From: Pseudobythopirellula maris
GTDB lineage: Bacteria; Planctomycetota; Planctomycetia; Pirellulales; Lacipirellulaceae
Length of the DNA: 64,000 nt
Direction of reading: 5' to 3'
Assembly: GCF_007859945.1 (NCBI RefSeq)
Contig: NZ_SJPQ01000001.1
Location: 868,001-932,000, forward strand
Of this stretch, positions 39,931 through 48,555 are shown piece by piece. The number at the start of each line of letters is the position of its first letter. The stretch's first letter is position 1. Made by a program: the position numbers and the translations under genes. The notes beneath the pieces were generated by a model that had not been told where the DNA came from, did no database searches, and saw nothing but the letters and a program-made list of their open reading frames with translations.

Positions 39931-42900
39931 ATGCTGAACCGAATCATAGCCTTCTCGCTGAACAACCGCCTGCTGGTGATGGCGGCGGTCGTGCTGCTGG
40001 TCGCCATCGGCGGCTACCGCGCCTTGCGGCTGCCGATCGATGTCTTCCCAGACCTGAACCGTCCCACGGTCACGATCATGACCGAGGCGCACGGCCTCGC
40101 GCCCGAGGAGGTGGAGGCCCTTGTGACCTTCCCGCTCGAATCGGCGATGAACGGCGCCACGGGCGTCCGCCGCGTCCGGTCGGCGTCGGGCATCGGCATC
40201 TCGATCGTCTGGGTCGAATTCGACTGGGGCACCGACATCTACGTCGATCGGCAGGTCGTCTCAGAGAAGCTGCAGCTCGTGCGCACGCGGCTGCCGGAGG
40301 GCATGAACCCGACCATGGCCCCGATCACTTCCATCATGGGCGAGATCATGCTCGTCGGCATGCACTCCACCGGCGAAACCAGCAACATGGAGGTCCGCAC
40401 GCTCGCCGACTGGGTCGTCCGGCGGCGATTGCTCGGCATCGGCGGCGTCTCGCAGGTCACCGTCATGGGGGGCGAGATGAAGCAGTACCAGGTGCTTACC
40501 TCGCCCGAGCGTCTCGCCGAGTTCGACGTCACCATCGACCAGCTCACCGACGCGGTGCGGCAGTCGAACACGGTGATGGGGGGCGGCTTCCTGCTCGGCA
40601 AGGACCAGGAGTCGCTGATCCGGATCATCGGTCGGGCGACAACACTCGACCAGATCGAACAGACCGTGGTGCGGACCGGAGAACCCGTCCCAATCACCGT
40701 GGGCCAGGTCGCCGAAGTCGTCTTCGCGGGACCGGTCAAACGCGGTGAAGGGAGCGTCAACGGCGAACCGGCCGTCATCATGTCGGTGCAAAAGCAACCA
40801 GGAGCGGACACGCTCGCCCTGACCGAGACCATCGGCGGCACGCTCGACGGGATCCAGGCGACACTGCCTTCGGACGTCGTCATCGACAAGGACGTCTTCA
40901 AGCAGGCGACCTTCATCAACGTGGCGATCGGCAACGTCGTCGAAGCGATCCGCGACGGCGCCATCTGGGTCATCGTCATCTTGTTCGTGTTCTTGTGGAA
41001 CCTCCGCACGAGCGCCATCACGATCACCGCGATCCCGCTGTCGGTCATCGTCACCGCGCTCGCGTTCGACTACTTCGGCATCTCGATCAACACGATGACG
41101 CTCGGCGGCGTGGCGGTCGCCATCGGCGAACTGGTCGACGACTCGATCGTCGACATCGAGAACATCTACCGGCGGCTGAAGGAGAATCGCGCGAAGGCGA
41201 GCCCGGACAACCCGCTGAAGGTGATCTTCCTCGCCTCGGCCGAGGTGCGCAACAGCATCGTCTACGCGACGCTGATCGTCGTGCTGGTGGTGTTCCCGCT
41301 CTTCTCGCTGGCCGGCCTCGAAGGCCGCATGTTCGCGCCGCTTGGGCTGGCCTACCTGATGACGCTCGTTTCGTCGCTAGTCGTCTCGCTGACCGTCACG
41401 CCGGTGCTCTCGTCGTACCTGCTCCCGCGAGCCAAGTTCCTGGAGCGGGAGGGCGACCCGCTGCTGCTCCACGTGCTCAAGGCGATCGACACGCGTCTGC
41501 TCCGGTTCACGCTCAAGCACACGACCGCGGTGCTGAGCGTCGTTCTCGTTTGCGTGCTAGTCTCCTGCTCGGCCATTCTCTGGATGGGGGGCGAATTCCT
41601 GCCGGAGTTTAACGAGGGGACGCTGACGATCGGCGCGACCGCCCCACCGGGAACCAACCTGCAGGAGTCGAACCGTATCGGCCAGCGGGTCGAGATGATG
41701 TTGCTGGCGATCCCCGAGGTCACGCACGTCGCCCGGCGGACCGGCCGGGCGGAATTGGACGAGCACGCGGAGAACGTGAACTTCTCGGAAATCGACGCCA
41801 CGCTCGCCGAGCACAGCCTCCCCAAGCCGGGCTGGCACAACGCGGTGCTGCGCGCCGTCCCCGGGCTCAAGTGGCTCGGAGAGGCGGAGCAAGGGCGGCC
41901 ACGCGAGGAGGTGCTGGCCGAAATCCGCGACACGCTCTCGGAGATGCCGGGCGTCGTGTTCAACATCGGCCAGCCGATCTCGCACCGACTCGACCACATC
42001 ATGTCCGGCATCCGCGCCCAGATCGCCGTGAAACTCTACGGACCCGACTTGCAGGTCCTCCGCGACAAGGCCTACGAGGTTGCGCTGGCGGTCTCTGAGG
42101 TGGAGGGGGCGGTCGACCTGCAAATCGAACCGCAGGTCGAGATCCCGCAGGTGCAGGTGACGATCCGCCGCGAGGAAGCGACCCGGTACGGACTCACCCC
42201 CGACGAGGTCGCCGAAGCGATGGAAACCGCCCTGCAGGGGCGTGTCGTCTCGCAGGTCTTGCAAGGACAGCGGACTTTCGACTTGGTCGTCTGGTTCGAC
42301 GAGTCGGCCCGCAACAACGTCGACGCGATCCGCTCGACGCTGATCAGCCCCCCTTCGGGAGCGCAAGTGTCTCTCGGCAGTGTCGCGGACGTTGTCCAAA
42401 CCACCGGCCCGAACACCATCAATCGCGAGAACGTGACGCGCCGCATCGTCGTGCAAGCCAACACGGCCGGCCGCGACTTGGCGGGCGTCGTCGGGGACAT
42501 CAAGCGACGCGTCGCGGAGTCGGTCACGCTCGAAGAAGGCTACTTCATCGACTACGGCGGTCAGTTCGAGGCCCAGATGCAGGCCAACCGTCAGTTGATG
42601 TTCTGGGGTTCGATGTCGGTGCTGAGCGTTTTCCTGTTGCTCTACAAGTGCCTGCAGTCGTGGCGCGCCGCACTGCAGGTGATGGTCAACATCCCGCTCG
42701 CCGCGATCGGTGCGGTGGCGGCGCTGCTGTTGACGAGTTGGCCAACGCCCGAGGCGGTCCAAGCCGCCGCCTGGTGGGAGCTGCCGCGTGTGTGGGTCGA
42801 GGCTTCGACGCTCTCGGTCGCCCACTGGGTTGGATTCATCACCCTGGTCGGCATCGTCAGCCGGAACGGCATCATGATGATCTCGCACTACCTCCACCTG

Positions 42901-43239
42901 ATGCGGTTCGAGGGGGAAGAGTTTGGCGAACCGATGATTATTCGCGGCAGCCTGGAGCGGCTCGCGCCGGTGCTGATGACCGCGCTCACAACAACGATCG
43001 GCCTCGTGCCATTGGCGCTCGGCGCCGGTGAAACCGGCAAAGAAATCCTCCACCCGCTCGCGATCGTCGTGATCGGCGGACTCATCAGCTCGACCCTACT
43101 CGACCAGATCGTAACCCCCGCACTCTTCTTCAAATTCGGACGGAAGGCCTACGCAGGCCGGTTCGCGGCCGGGCAGGAGGGGCCCGACGAACCGGAGGTG
43201 CTGCGGATCGCCGAGCAGTTCGACAAGCAAAAAGAGTAA
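39931..43239 (+). CDS. heavy-metal RND efflux pump, CusA/CzcA family
   Basis: A 1102-residue protein, about the usual length. TM1 opens as LNNRLLVMAAVVLLVAIGG and is followed by RLPIDVFPDLNRPTVTIMTE, the family-typical start of the porter domain. The proton-relay segment in TM4 is VAIGELVDDSIVDIEN (D403, D404, D408, E410). Porter-domain and second-half features (ERLAPVLMTALTTTIGLVPL, VVIGGLISSTLLDQIVTPAL) are intact. The pump exports metal cations from periplasm or cytoplasm by proton antiport. Cu/Ag versus Co/Zn/Cd cannot be decided from what I can see. It is the last gene of the efflux operon. Its TAA stop (43237-43239) abuts an insertion element and is also that element's target duplication. 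Confidence 0.9.
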   Translation: MLNRIIAFSLNNRLLVMAAVVLLVAIGGYRALRLPIDVFPDLNRPTVTIMTEAHGLAPEEVEALVTFPLESAMNGATGVRRVRSASGIGISIVWVEFDWGTDIYVDRQVVSEKLQLVRTRLPEGMNPTMAPITSIMGEIMLVGMHSTGETSNMEVRTLADWVVRRRLLGIGGVSQVTVMGGEMKQYQVLTSPERLAEFDVTIDQLTDAVRQSNTVMGGGFLLGKDQESLIRIIGRATTLDQIEQTVVRTGEPVPITVGQVAEVVFAGPVKRGEGSVNGEPAVIMSVQKQPGADTLALTETIGGTLDGIQATLPSDVVIDKDVFKQATFINVAIGNVVEAIRDGAIWVIVILFVFLWNLRTSAITITAIPLSVIVTALAFDYFGISINTMTLGGVAVAIGELVDDSIVDIENIYRRLKENRAKASPDNPLKVIFLASAEVRNSIVYATLIVVLVVFPLFSLAGLEGRMFAPLGLAYLMTLVSSLVVSLTVTPVLSSYLLPRAKFLEREGDPLLLHVLKAIDTRLLRFTLKHTTAVLSVVLVCVLVSCSAILWMGGEFLPEFNEGTLTIGATAPPGTNLQESNRIGQRVEMMLLAIPEVTHVARRTGRAELDEHAENVNFSEIDATLAEHSLPKPGWHNAVLRAVPGLKWLGEAEQGRPREEVLAEIRDTLSEMPGVVFNIGQPISHRLDHIMSGIRAQIAVKLYGPDLQVLRDKAYEVALAVSEVEGAVDLQIEPQVEIPQVQVTIRREEATRYGLTPDEVAEAMETALQGRVVSQVLQGQRTFDLVVWFDESARNNVDAIRSTLISPPSGAQVSLGSVADVVQTTGPNTINRENVTRRIVVQANTAGRDLAGVVGDIKRRVAESVTLEEGYFIDYGGQFEAQMQANRQLMFWGSMSVLSVFLLLYKCLQSWRAALQVMVNIPLAAIGAVAALLLTSWPTPEAVQAAAWWELPRVWVEASTLSVAHWVGFITLVGIVSRNGIMMISHYLHLMRFEGEEFGEPMIIRGSLERLAPVLMTALTTTIGLVPLALGAGETGKEILHPLAIVVIGGLISSTLLDQIVTPALFFKFGRKAYAGRFAAGQEGPDEPEVLRIAEQFDKQKE

Positions 43240-44143
43240 GAACGCGTCCCGAGTGTGAACTAATTACCGCGAGCGAGGCGTCGTGACATGAGGTTGATCA
43301 TGGCGATGTAGGCGAACGCCTCGCTGCTGGCGGCGGTCTTCTCGTAGTCCTTGCTGTAACGCCGGCAGCGGCCGAGCCAGGCGAACGTACGCTCGACGAT
43401 CCACCGCTTCGGCAACACCACGAAGCCCTTGACCCCCACCGGCCGCAAGACCGTTTGCAGCACCCAGCCGAAGGCCTATTGGGTCCAATCGGGCAGCCCG
43501 CTGCGGCCGTAGGCGCTGTCGGCGAACACCACTTTCAGCCGCTTGAATCGCCCTCTCATCCGGGCGAGCACGAAGCACGCCCCGTCCTGATCCTGCATGC
43601 TGGCCGGGTGGACCACCATCGACAGCAGCAGCCCCAACGTGTCGACCGCGATGTGCCGCTTGCGGCCGGTGATCTTCTACCCCGCGTCGTAGCCCCGCAA
43701 CTCGCCCCCTTCCGCCGTGCGGACCGACTGGCTGCGACGACCGCGGCGGTCGGCGTGGGCTTCTTGCCGGCCGCCTTGCGGGCTTTCTCCCGCAAGGCGT
43801 CATGAAGGCGCCGCCACGTCCCGTCGTTCCGCCAGTTCCAAAAGGTGTTGTAGACGGTTTTCCAGTTCGGTAAGTCGCTCGGCAGCTGCCGCCACTGGTC
43901 CGCCTCAGGCGGAGTGCGAGCGACGTACAGGATCGCGTCGATCACCCACCGCCGGCACATCGGCTCGGGTCCGCAGCCGCTCCACTCGGGCAGCAGCCGC
44001 TTGATCAAACGTCATTGTGCGTCGGTCTGGTCGCTGGGATACTTCTTCTCCTTGAGCACGCTGCGGTTCCTCCGTCATTGGATGGCAGTCCAAAGGGGGA
44101 ACCGTAGCGGCTTTTCTCATCCGGCGCTACCCGGGACACGTTC
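43240..44143 (-). mobile_element. degraded IS5-family insertion sequence, 904 bp, with terminal inverted repeats and TAA duplication
   Basis: Left end GAACGCGTCCCGAGT (43240-43254) and right end, read inward on the minus strand, GAACGTGTCCCGGGT (44143-44129) match at 13 of 15 bases. TAA directly flanks both ends (43237-43239 and 44144-44146), a TNA duplication as made by IS5-family elements. The size fits an IS427/IS1031-like member. The encoded transposase is dead (see the pseudogene entry). Confidence 0.85.
43263..44070 (-). pseudogene. IS5-family transposase, three nonsense codons and one frameshift
   Basis: Reading on the minus strand from about 44070: KEKKYPSDQTDAQ then TGA in place of Trp, RLIKRLLPEWSGCG, PMCRRWVIDAILYVARTPP, QWRQLPSDLPNWKTVYNTFW, a one-base shift after PTPTAAVVA, then SQSVRTAEGGELRGYDAG followed by TAG in place of Lys, KITGRKRHIAVDTLGLLLSM, FADSAYGRSGLPDWTQ followed by [42 protein letters not shown] and [18 protein letters not shown]. 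The DSQSVRT, VDTLGL, FADSAY and ERTFAWL blocks are the DDE signature of this family. IS427-group transposases often use a programmed frameshift, so that lesion alone would be ambiguous, but the stops are decisive. Confidence 0.88.
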
Positions 44144-44315
44144 TAAGAGATCGAGCAGGTCGACTCCTCCGACGTGCAGTCGTCGCTACAGCCGCTAGGC
44201 TGACCGGGCTTGCGAGCTATTCGAGTCGACAATGGAGCACGTGGCGCGCGTTTTGCATACAGAGGGCGATCTGGATAGACAGCTCCGCCCCCTAGCGGCT
44301 CGCCCCGAGGCACAC

Positions 44316-45344
44316 ATGAATCGTCAAGAACGCCCTTCCGGGAATGGCATCCTCTCGGCAATAGGCTGGACGCCTCTTGTGGAATTGACCCGCCACATCG
44401 AGCTCAGTGGTGGTCACCTCCATGCCAAACTGGAAGCCTTCAACCCAGGGGGCAGTGCTAAAGATCGACCCGCAAAACAGATGATCGAGACGGCGATGGC
44501 GGCGGGATTGGTGCATGAGGGGACGACGGTGATCGAGTCCACCTCAGGAAATATGGGAATCGGGCTGGCGCAGGCGTGCCGTTATTACAAGCTGCCTTTG
44601 ATCTGTGTCGTCGACCCGAGGACGCAACCGCAGAATTTGGCGATGCTGAAGGCTTTCGGCGCCCAGGTCGACATGGTAACGACACCCCTGCAAGGCGATT
44701 TCCTCCGTGCGCGACTAGCACGCTTGTGCCACCTCCTTGAAACGACCCCCAACAGCTTCTGGCCGAACCAATATGCCAACCTAGAGAATCCTCGAGCCCA
44801 TCAGACCGGGACTATTGCCGAGATCGATGAACAATTGGGCGGCGCCTATGATTACATTTTTGTGGCGGTGAGCAGCACGGGCACGCTGCAAGGCTGCCAG
44901 GAGTTTCTGCAAGCACATGGGCGACAAGCACGGCTTATTGCGGTGGACGCCGCGGGCAGCGTGCTGTTCGGCGGGAGCCCAGGACCGCGGTTAATCCCCG
45001 GGCTCGGCGCGGGACGGGTCCCGCCCCTCGCCCGAGACAATATGCAAACGCAGGTGCAACGGGTATCGGACCTCGACTGCGTGGTTGAATGCCGCCGGCT
45101 GGCTTACCGTGAAGCGATTCTGGCAGGCGGTTCCGGCGGCGGGGTGCTTTCGGCCATCAGAAGGATGCGAGAGCAACTAGCTGGCCAAACGGTGGTCGCC
45201 GTGCTGCACGATTCTGGGACACGCTACCTAGATACGGTTTACGATGACGTGTGGGTCGAAGCGAACTTGGGCCTCGCTGCGGATGAGCTGGCTTCACTTG
45301 TTCACGCCGACGACCAGATTCCGGTTGAAGCGAGGCAAGCATGA
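44316..45344 (+). CDS. SbnA/cysteine-synthase-like PLP enzyme, possible 2,3-diaminopropionate-type synthase
   Basis: 342 residues from the ATG at 44316 (GAGG six bases upstream). An earlier ATG at 44232 would add 28 residues before the family's usual start and is not preferred. Fold-type II PLP motifs are clear: GILSAIGWTPLVELTRHI at the N-terminus, the Schiff-base lysine K49 in FNPGGSAKDRPA, the phosphate/substrate loop ESTSGNMGIGLA, and the cofactor-binding AGGSGGGVLSAI. The partner sequence YANLENPRAHQTGT and the final HDSGTRYLDTVYDD are shared with SbnA-like and cysteine synthase enzymes. SbnA itself joins O-phosphoserine and glutamate. Here the substrate is unknown. The gene heads a four-gene chain and overlaps the next by ATGA. 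Confidence 0.82.
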   Translation: MNRQERPSGNGILSAIGWTPLVELTRHIELSGGHLHAKLEAFNPGGSAKDRPAKQMIETAMAAGLVHEGTTVIESTSGNMGIGLAQACRYYKLPLICVVDPRTQPQNLAMLKAFGAQVDMVTTPLQGDFLRARLARLCHLLETTPNSFWPNQYANLENPRAHQTGTIAEIDEQLGGAYDYIFVAVSSTGTLQGCQEFLQAHGRQARLIAVDAAGSVLFGGSPGPRLIPGLGAGRVPPLARDNMQTQVQRVSDLDCVVECRRLAYREAILAGGSGGGVLSAIRRMREQLAGQTVVAVLHDSGTRYLDTVYDDVWVEANLGLAADELASLVHADDQIPVEARQA

Positions 45345-47038
45345 CCGTGCTCGATCGAGTCGTACCTCACGCCGCATGCAACCCCCACTACCCTGCAGCG
45401 CCGTTGCGAATCGCCGTGGTCGGCTGCGGTCCTAAGGGGTTGTTTTGCCTCGAGCGTTTAGCCTATGAGCTCGACAAGCGAAACACCGGTAGGTCGATGC
45501 ACATCTCGGTCTTCGAACCCGCCGAATACCCCGGCGCCGGTCTCGTCTACAACCCACGGCAGCCGCACTACTTGCGGATGAACTTCGCTGCTAAGCACAT
45601 CAATATGTGGCGGAGCGAGGATGACGGCCCTACTCTTCTGCAGTGGCTGCAACGGCATCACCCGAAGCTCGCCAGTGCTGAACAGTTCGTGCCACGCGCG
45701 ATTGTTGGCGAGTACTTGCACGCCTGCTATCAGACGGTAATCGCCCGTCTATCGCAGCACGCAACCGTTGCTCTGCTGAAACAGTCGGTTACTGGACTGA
45801 TCGAAGTCAAATCGGGATGGGACATTATCACCAAAGGCGGCCGAAGAGTTGAATGCATCGACGAAGTCTTGCTCGCGGTGGGGCACGAAGGGTGGCGTGC
45901 CGGGGGGGCTGCGTCTAATCGAGACACTCCCTTTGATATACCCCATGTCTACCCAACATTGCAGCAGCTCTCCCCCACAGCGGCGCTGGCCGGAAGCCGT
46001 GTAGCCCTCCGTGGAATCGGCCTGACGGCCATCGACGCGATCCTTGCCCTTACCGAGGGTCGGGGAGGAACGTTTCGGCAAGACAGCAAAGTTTGGCGAT
46101 ACCAGCCTTCCATGGGTGAGCCAGCAGTCATCTACCCTTACTCTCGCAGCGGCCGGCCGATGCTGGCCAAGCCGATCTCTCAAAAGATGTCTGTACCCCC
46201 TCTTGCGAACTTGTGGCGGCAATACGCCAGCCAACTTGTGAAGCTCGCAGAGGAAAACCGCCCCATCCACTTCGCGGAAGAGATTTGGCCGGTGGTAGTC
46301 TTGGCCGCCGAGGACGCCTTACAAGCGAGCGGTGGTATCGGTGCTGGGCGGTGGTTCGAGTCGCGGCTTCACAACCGGCCTACAGCGAAAGAATTCCGGG
46401 AACAGCTCGTTAGCTCGGTCGAGGTCGCCACCGGAGTGCGGAGTCCCGATGCCGCCTGGGCTGTTGGCGAAGCATGGCGCAGGCTTTATCCATCGCTAGT
46501 GAAAATCATCAGCCATGACGGCCTGGACGCTGAATCTTGGCCTCGCTTCCGCATCGTAGCCAGTGAGATGGAGCGTGTCGCGTTCGGACCACCTGTAGAG
46601 AACTGCTGCAAGCTCTTGTCGCTGATCGATTGCGGACTCGTCGATCTTGCCTACCTGCAAGGACACGTAGGCCCCCACGGAGCCAACTCAATAGCTATAG
46701 GCGCCAACCACGGTGACGCTCCCAAGTCGATCGATCACCACGTGAATGCAGTCCTGCCCAACCCGGCAGCCTCACATCCTTGTGGCCCGCTCAGCTCGCT
46801 CGCAAAGGCGGGAGCCCTGACACCCCATGCCAGCGGCTGCGGCTATCGTGTCGACCGGTCGGGCCGCCCCATCACCACGGCGGGCACGACCCTGCATGGA
46901 TTGACGCTTGTCGGTCGGCCTACGGAGGGGTCCGTCTTGGGCAACGACACACTGAACCCTCGGCTGCACGACCAATCGTCCCGGTGGGCTCGGTGCATTT
47001 TTCAGAAGTCAAGGCAACCCGAAGGGAGCGCGTCGTGA
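45341..47038 (+). CDS. FAD/NAD(P)-binding oxidoreductase-like protein
   Basis: A 565-residue protein. An N-terminal Rossmann motif (RIAVVGCGPKGLFCLERLAY, a GxGxxG variant) is followed by the features of the FAD-NAD(P)-binding domain of single-protein monooxygenase-like enzymes: FEPAEYPGAGLVYNPRQPHY, LRMNFAAKHINMW, a second nucleotide segment LAGSRVALRGIGLTAIDAIL, and a C-terminal GLTLVGRPTEGSVLGNDTLN active-site-like loop. Its start overlaps the SbnA-like gene's stop (ATGA) and its stop overlaps the next gene's GTG start (GTGA), so it is tightly coupled to both. It could take the oxidising step that SbnB performs in staphyloferrin B synthesis, although it is not homologous to SbnB. The specific reaction is unknown. 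Confidence 0.75.
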   Translation: MTVLDRVVPHAACNPHYPAAPLRIAVVGCGPKGLFCLERLAYELDKRNTGRSMHISVFEPAEYPGAGLVYNPRQPHYLRMNFAAKHINMWRSEDDGPTLLQWLQRHHPKLASAEQFVPRAIVGEYLHACYQTVIARLSQHATVALLKQSVTGLIEVKSGWDIITKGGRRVECIDEVLLAVGHEGWRAGGAASNRDTPFDIPHVYPTLQQLSPTAALAGSRVALRGIGLTAIDAILALTEGRGGTFRQDSKVWRYQPSMGEPAVIYPYSRSGRPMLAKPISQKMSVPPLANLWRQYASQLVKLAEENRPIHFAEEIWPVVVLAAEDALQASGGIGAGRWFESRLHNRPTAKEFREQLVSSVEVATGVRSPDAAWAVGEAWRRLYPSLVKIISHDGLDAESWPRFRIVASEMERVAFGPPVENCCKLLSLIDCGLVDLAYLQGHVGPHGANSIAIGANHGDAPKSIDHHVNAVLPNPAASHPCGPLSSLAKAGALTPHASGCGYRVDRSGRPITTAGTTLHGLTLVGRPTEGSVLGNDTLNPRLHDQSSRWARCIFQKSRQPEGSAS

Positions 47039-48555
47039 GCGTCATCGGTACCTATGATCTTGAGCGGGCATCCAACGACATGATCGACGGAATGCGTGAT
47101 GGGTGTCATGGTGCGGCGCCGCTTCCTGGACGCGTCTCCGATTGGATGGTGGACTTGCTGCGGGACGCCCGACTCCACCAATGGATTGCTCAACACGGTT
47201 CTCCGCTGAACGTCGTCAATCCCGAGCATTTCATTCGAAATGCATCGGAAATGATCAGGATCACGCAGGAGCGGGGCGTACAGTTCCGTCCGTTTTTTGC
47301 TAGAAAAGCCAACAAGTGCCTCGCTTTCGTCGACGCCGCGATTGACGCTCATCTGGGGCTCGACTGCGCGAGCGAGGAGGAACTGCTTCAGTCGCTCGAT
47401 CGCGGCGCTAAGCCGTCGAACATCATCTGCACGGCGGCCGTCAAGAATCGCGGACTGCTAGAACGGTGCGTCTCTGTTGGTGCAACGATTGCCGTCGACA
47501 ACTTCCAGGAGTTGTCGGCCATTGAGAACATACAGCGGGGAGAAAGTAGTACTGCCCGACTAGCACTCCGCATGAGCGGTTTCCTCCATGGCGGGAACAA
47601 ACTTCGCTCGCGGTTTGGATTCGATATGGACCAGATCCCCGAGCTGCTGCGCCGCCTCGACGACCATCCCGAGAGCCTGCGCAGCATCACAGGCCTGCAT
47701 TTTCACCTCGACGGATACTCGGGTTCTCAACGCGTATCGGCCATCCAGCAACTGATCCCTTTTGTCGACTCGTTGCGCGAAGCCGGCGCACCTATCTCAT
47801 TTATTGACATCGGCGGCGGCCTACCGGTCTGCTACCTAAATAACGAAGCCGATTGGTCGCGATTCTGGCGTGAGCACCAACGCGCCCTTACCGAGCAACG
47901 CGGTGAGATCACCTACCGCAACGATCCGCTGGGGCGAACGGTAGACGCCAACCGTGTGCTGGGCGAACCCAAGGCGTATCCTTTCTTCCAGCAGCCCGCT
48001 TGGGACGCGTGGCTTGCCGCAGTCCTCGATGCGGAGATCGATGGCGAGCCGATCGCCCAAGCTTTGGCCACGCGACAGCTCGAACTCCGATGCGAACCAG
48101 GACGGAGTCTACTGGACAACGCGGGACTCACGATCGCCAGGGTCGAGGGCGTCAAAGCTTTGAACGACGGAGCGGGCGCGATCTTGCTATCGATGAACGG
48201 CACGCAGTGCCGAACGTCGAGCGCTGACTTTTTTGTAGATCCGCTACTGGTCAGGGCGCGCGCCACGGAGGCTCGAGTCGCTCTGCCTGCAAACCAGTCA
48301 GGCTACCTGTTCGGCGCTTACTGCACCGAGTCGGATCTGATCGTGAAACGGAAATTGGTCTTTCCGGAAGGGATCGGCGTTGGAGACCTAGTCGTGCTGC
48401 CGAACACTGCTGGCTACTTCATGCACTTCCTCGAGAGCAGATCGCATCAGTTTCCGCTCGCCAAGAACGCAGTATACGACCGATCCACGCCTTCGCTTCT
48501 TAGTCTCGATGGAATCGACGAGAACGACAGGGCAAAGAGAAAGACGGCGCCATGA
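47035..48555 (+). CDS. fold-type III PLP decarboxylase, Y4yA/SbnH-like
   Basis: 506 residues from the GTG at 47035, which overlaps the previous stop. The open frame extends upstream through the previous gene, but that part is antisense-like Pro/His-rich sequence. The alanine-racemase-like barrel is intact: PLP lysine in FRPFFARKANKCLAFVDAA, LGLDCASEEELLQSLDRGA, substrate-face GLHFHLDGYSGSQ, phosphate loop SFIDIGGGLPVCYL, EPGRSLLDNAGLTI, and the second-subunit cysteine segment GAYCTESDLIVKRK. These correspond to the ornithine/diaminopimelate decarboxylase family. An insertion around 275-320 (DPLGRTVDANRVLGEPKAYP) distinguishes it from DAP decarboxylase and resembles Y4yA-type enzymes. It probably decarboxylates an amino-acid-derived intermediate of this cluster. 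Its stop overlaps the next start (ATGA). Confidence 0.82.
   Translation: MSVIGTYDLERASNDMIDGMRDGCHGAAPLPGRVSDWMVDLLRDARLHQWIAQHGSPLNVVNPEHFIRNASEMIRITQERGVQFRPFFARKANKCLAFVDAAIDAHLGLDCASEEELLQSLDRGAKPSNIICTAAVKNRGLLERCVSVGATIAVDNFQELSAIENIQRGESSTARLALRMSGFLHGGNKLRSRFGFDMDQIPELLRRLDDHPESLRSITGLHFHLDGYSGSQRVSAIQQLIPFVDSLREAGAPISFIDIGGGLPVCYLNNEADWSRFWREHQRALTEQRGEITYRNDPLGRTVDANRVLGEPKAYPFFQQPAWDAWLAAVLDAEIDGEPIAQALATRQLELRCEPGRSLLDNAGLTIARVEGVKALNDGAGAILLSMNGTQCRTSSADFFVDPLLVRARATEARVALPANQSGYLFGAYCTESDLIVKRKLVFPEGIGVGDLVVLPNTAGYFMHFLESRSHQFPLAKNAVYDRSTPSLLSLDGIDENDRAKRKTAP

Noticed and set aside
47035-48555. Diaminopimelate decarboxylase (lysA)
   Set aside because: The fold is shared, but the large insertion around residues 275-320, the YCTESD segment and the gene neighbours fit a Y4yA/SbnH-like enzyme better.
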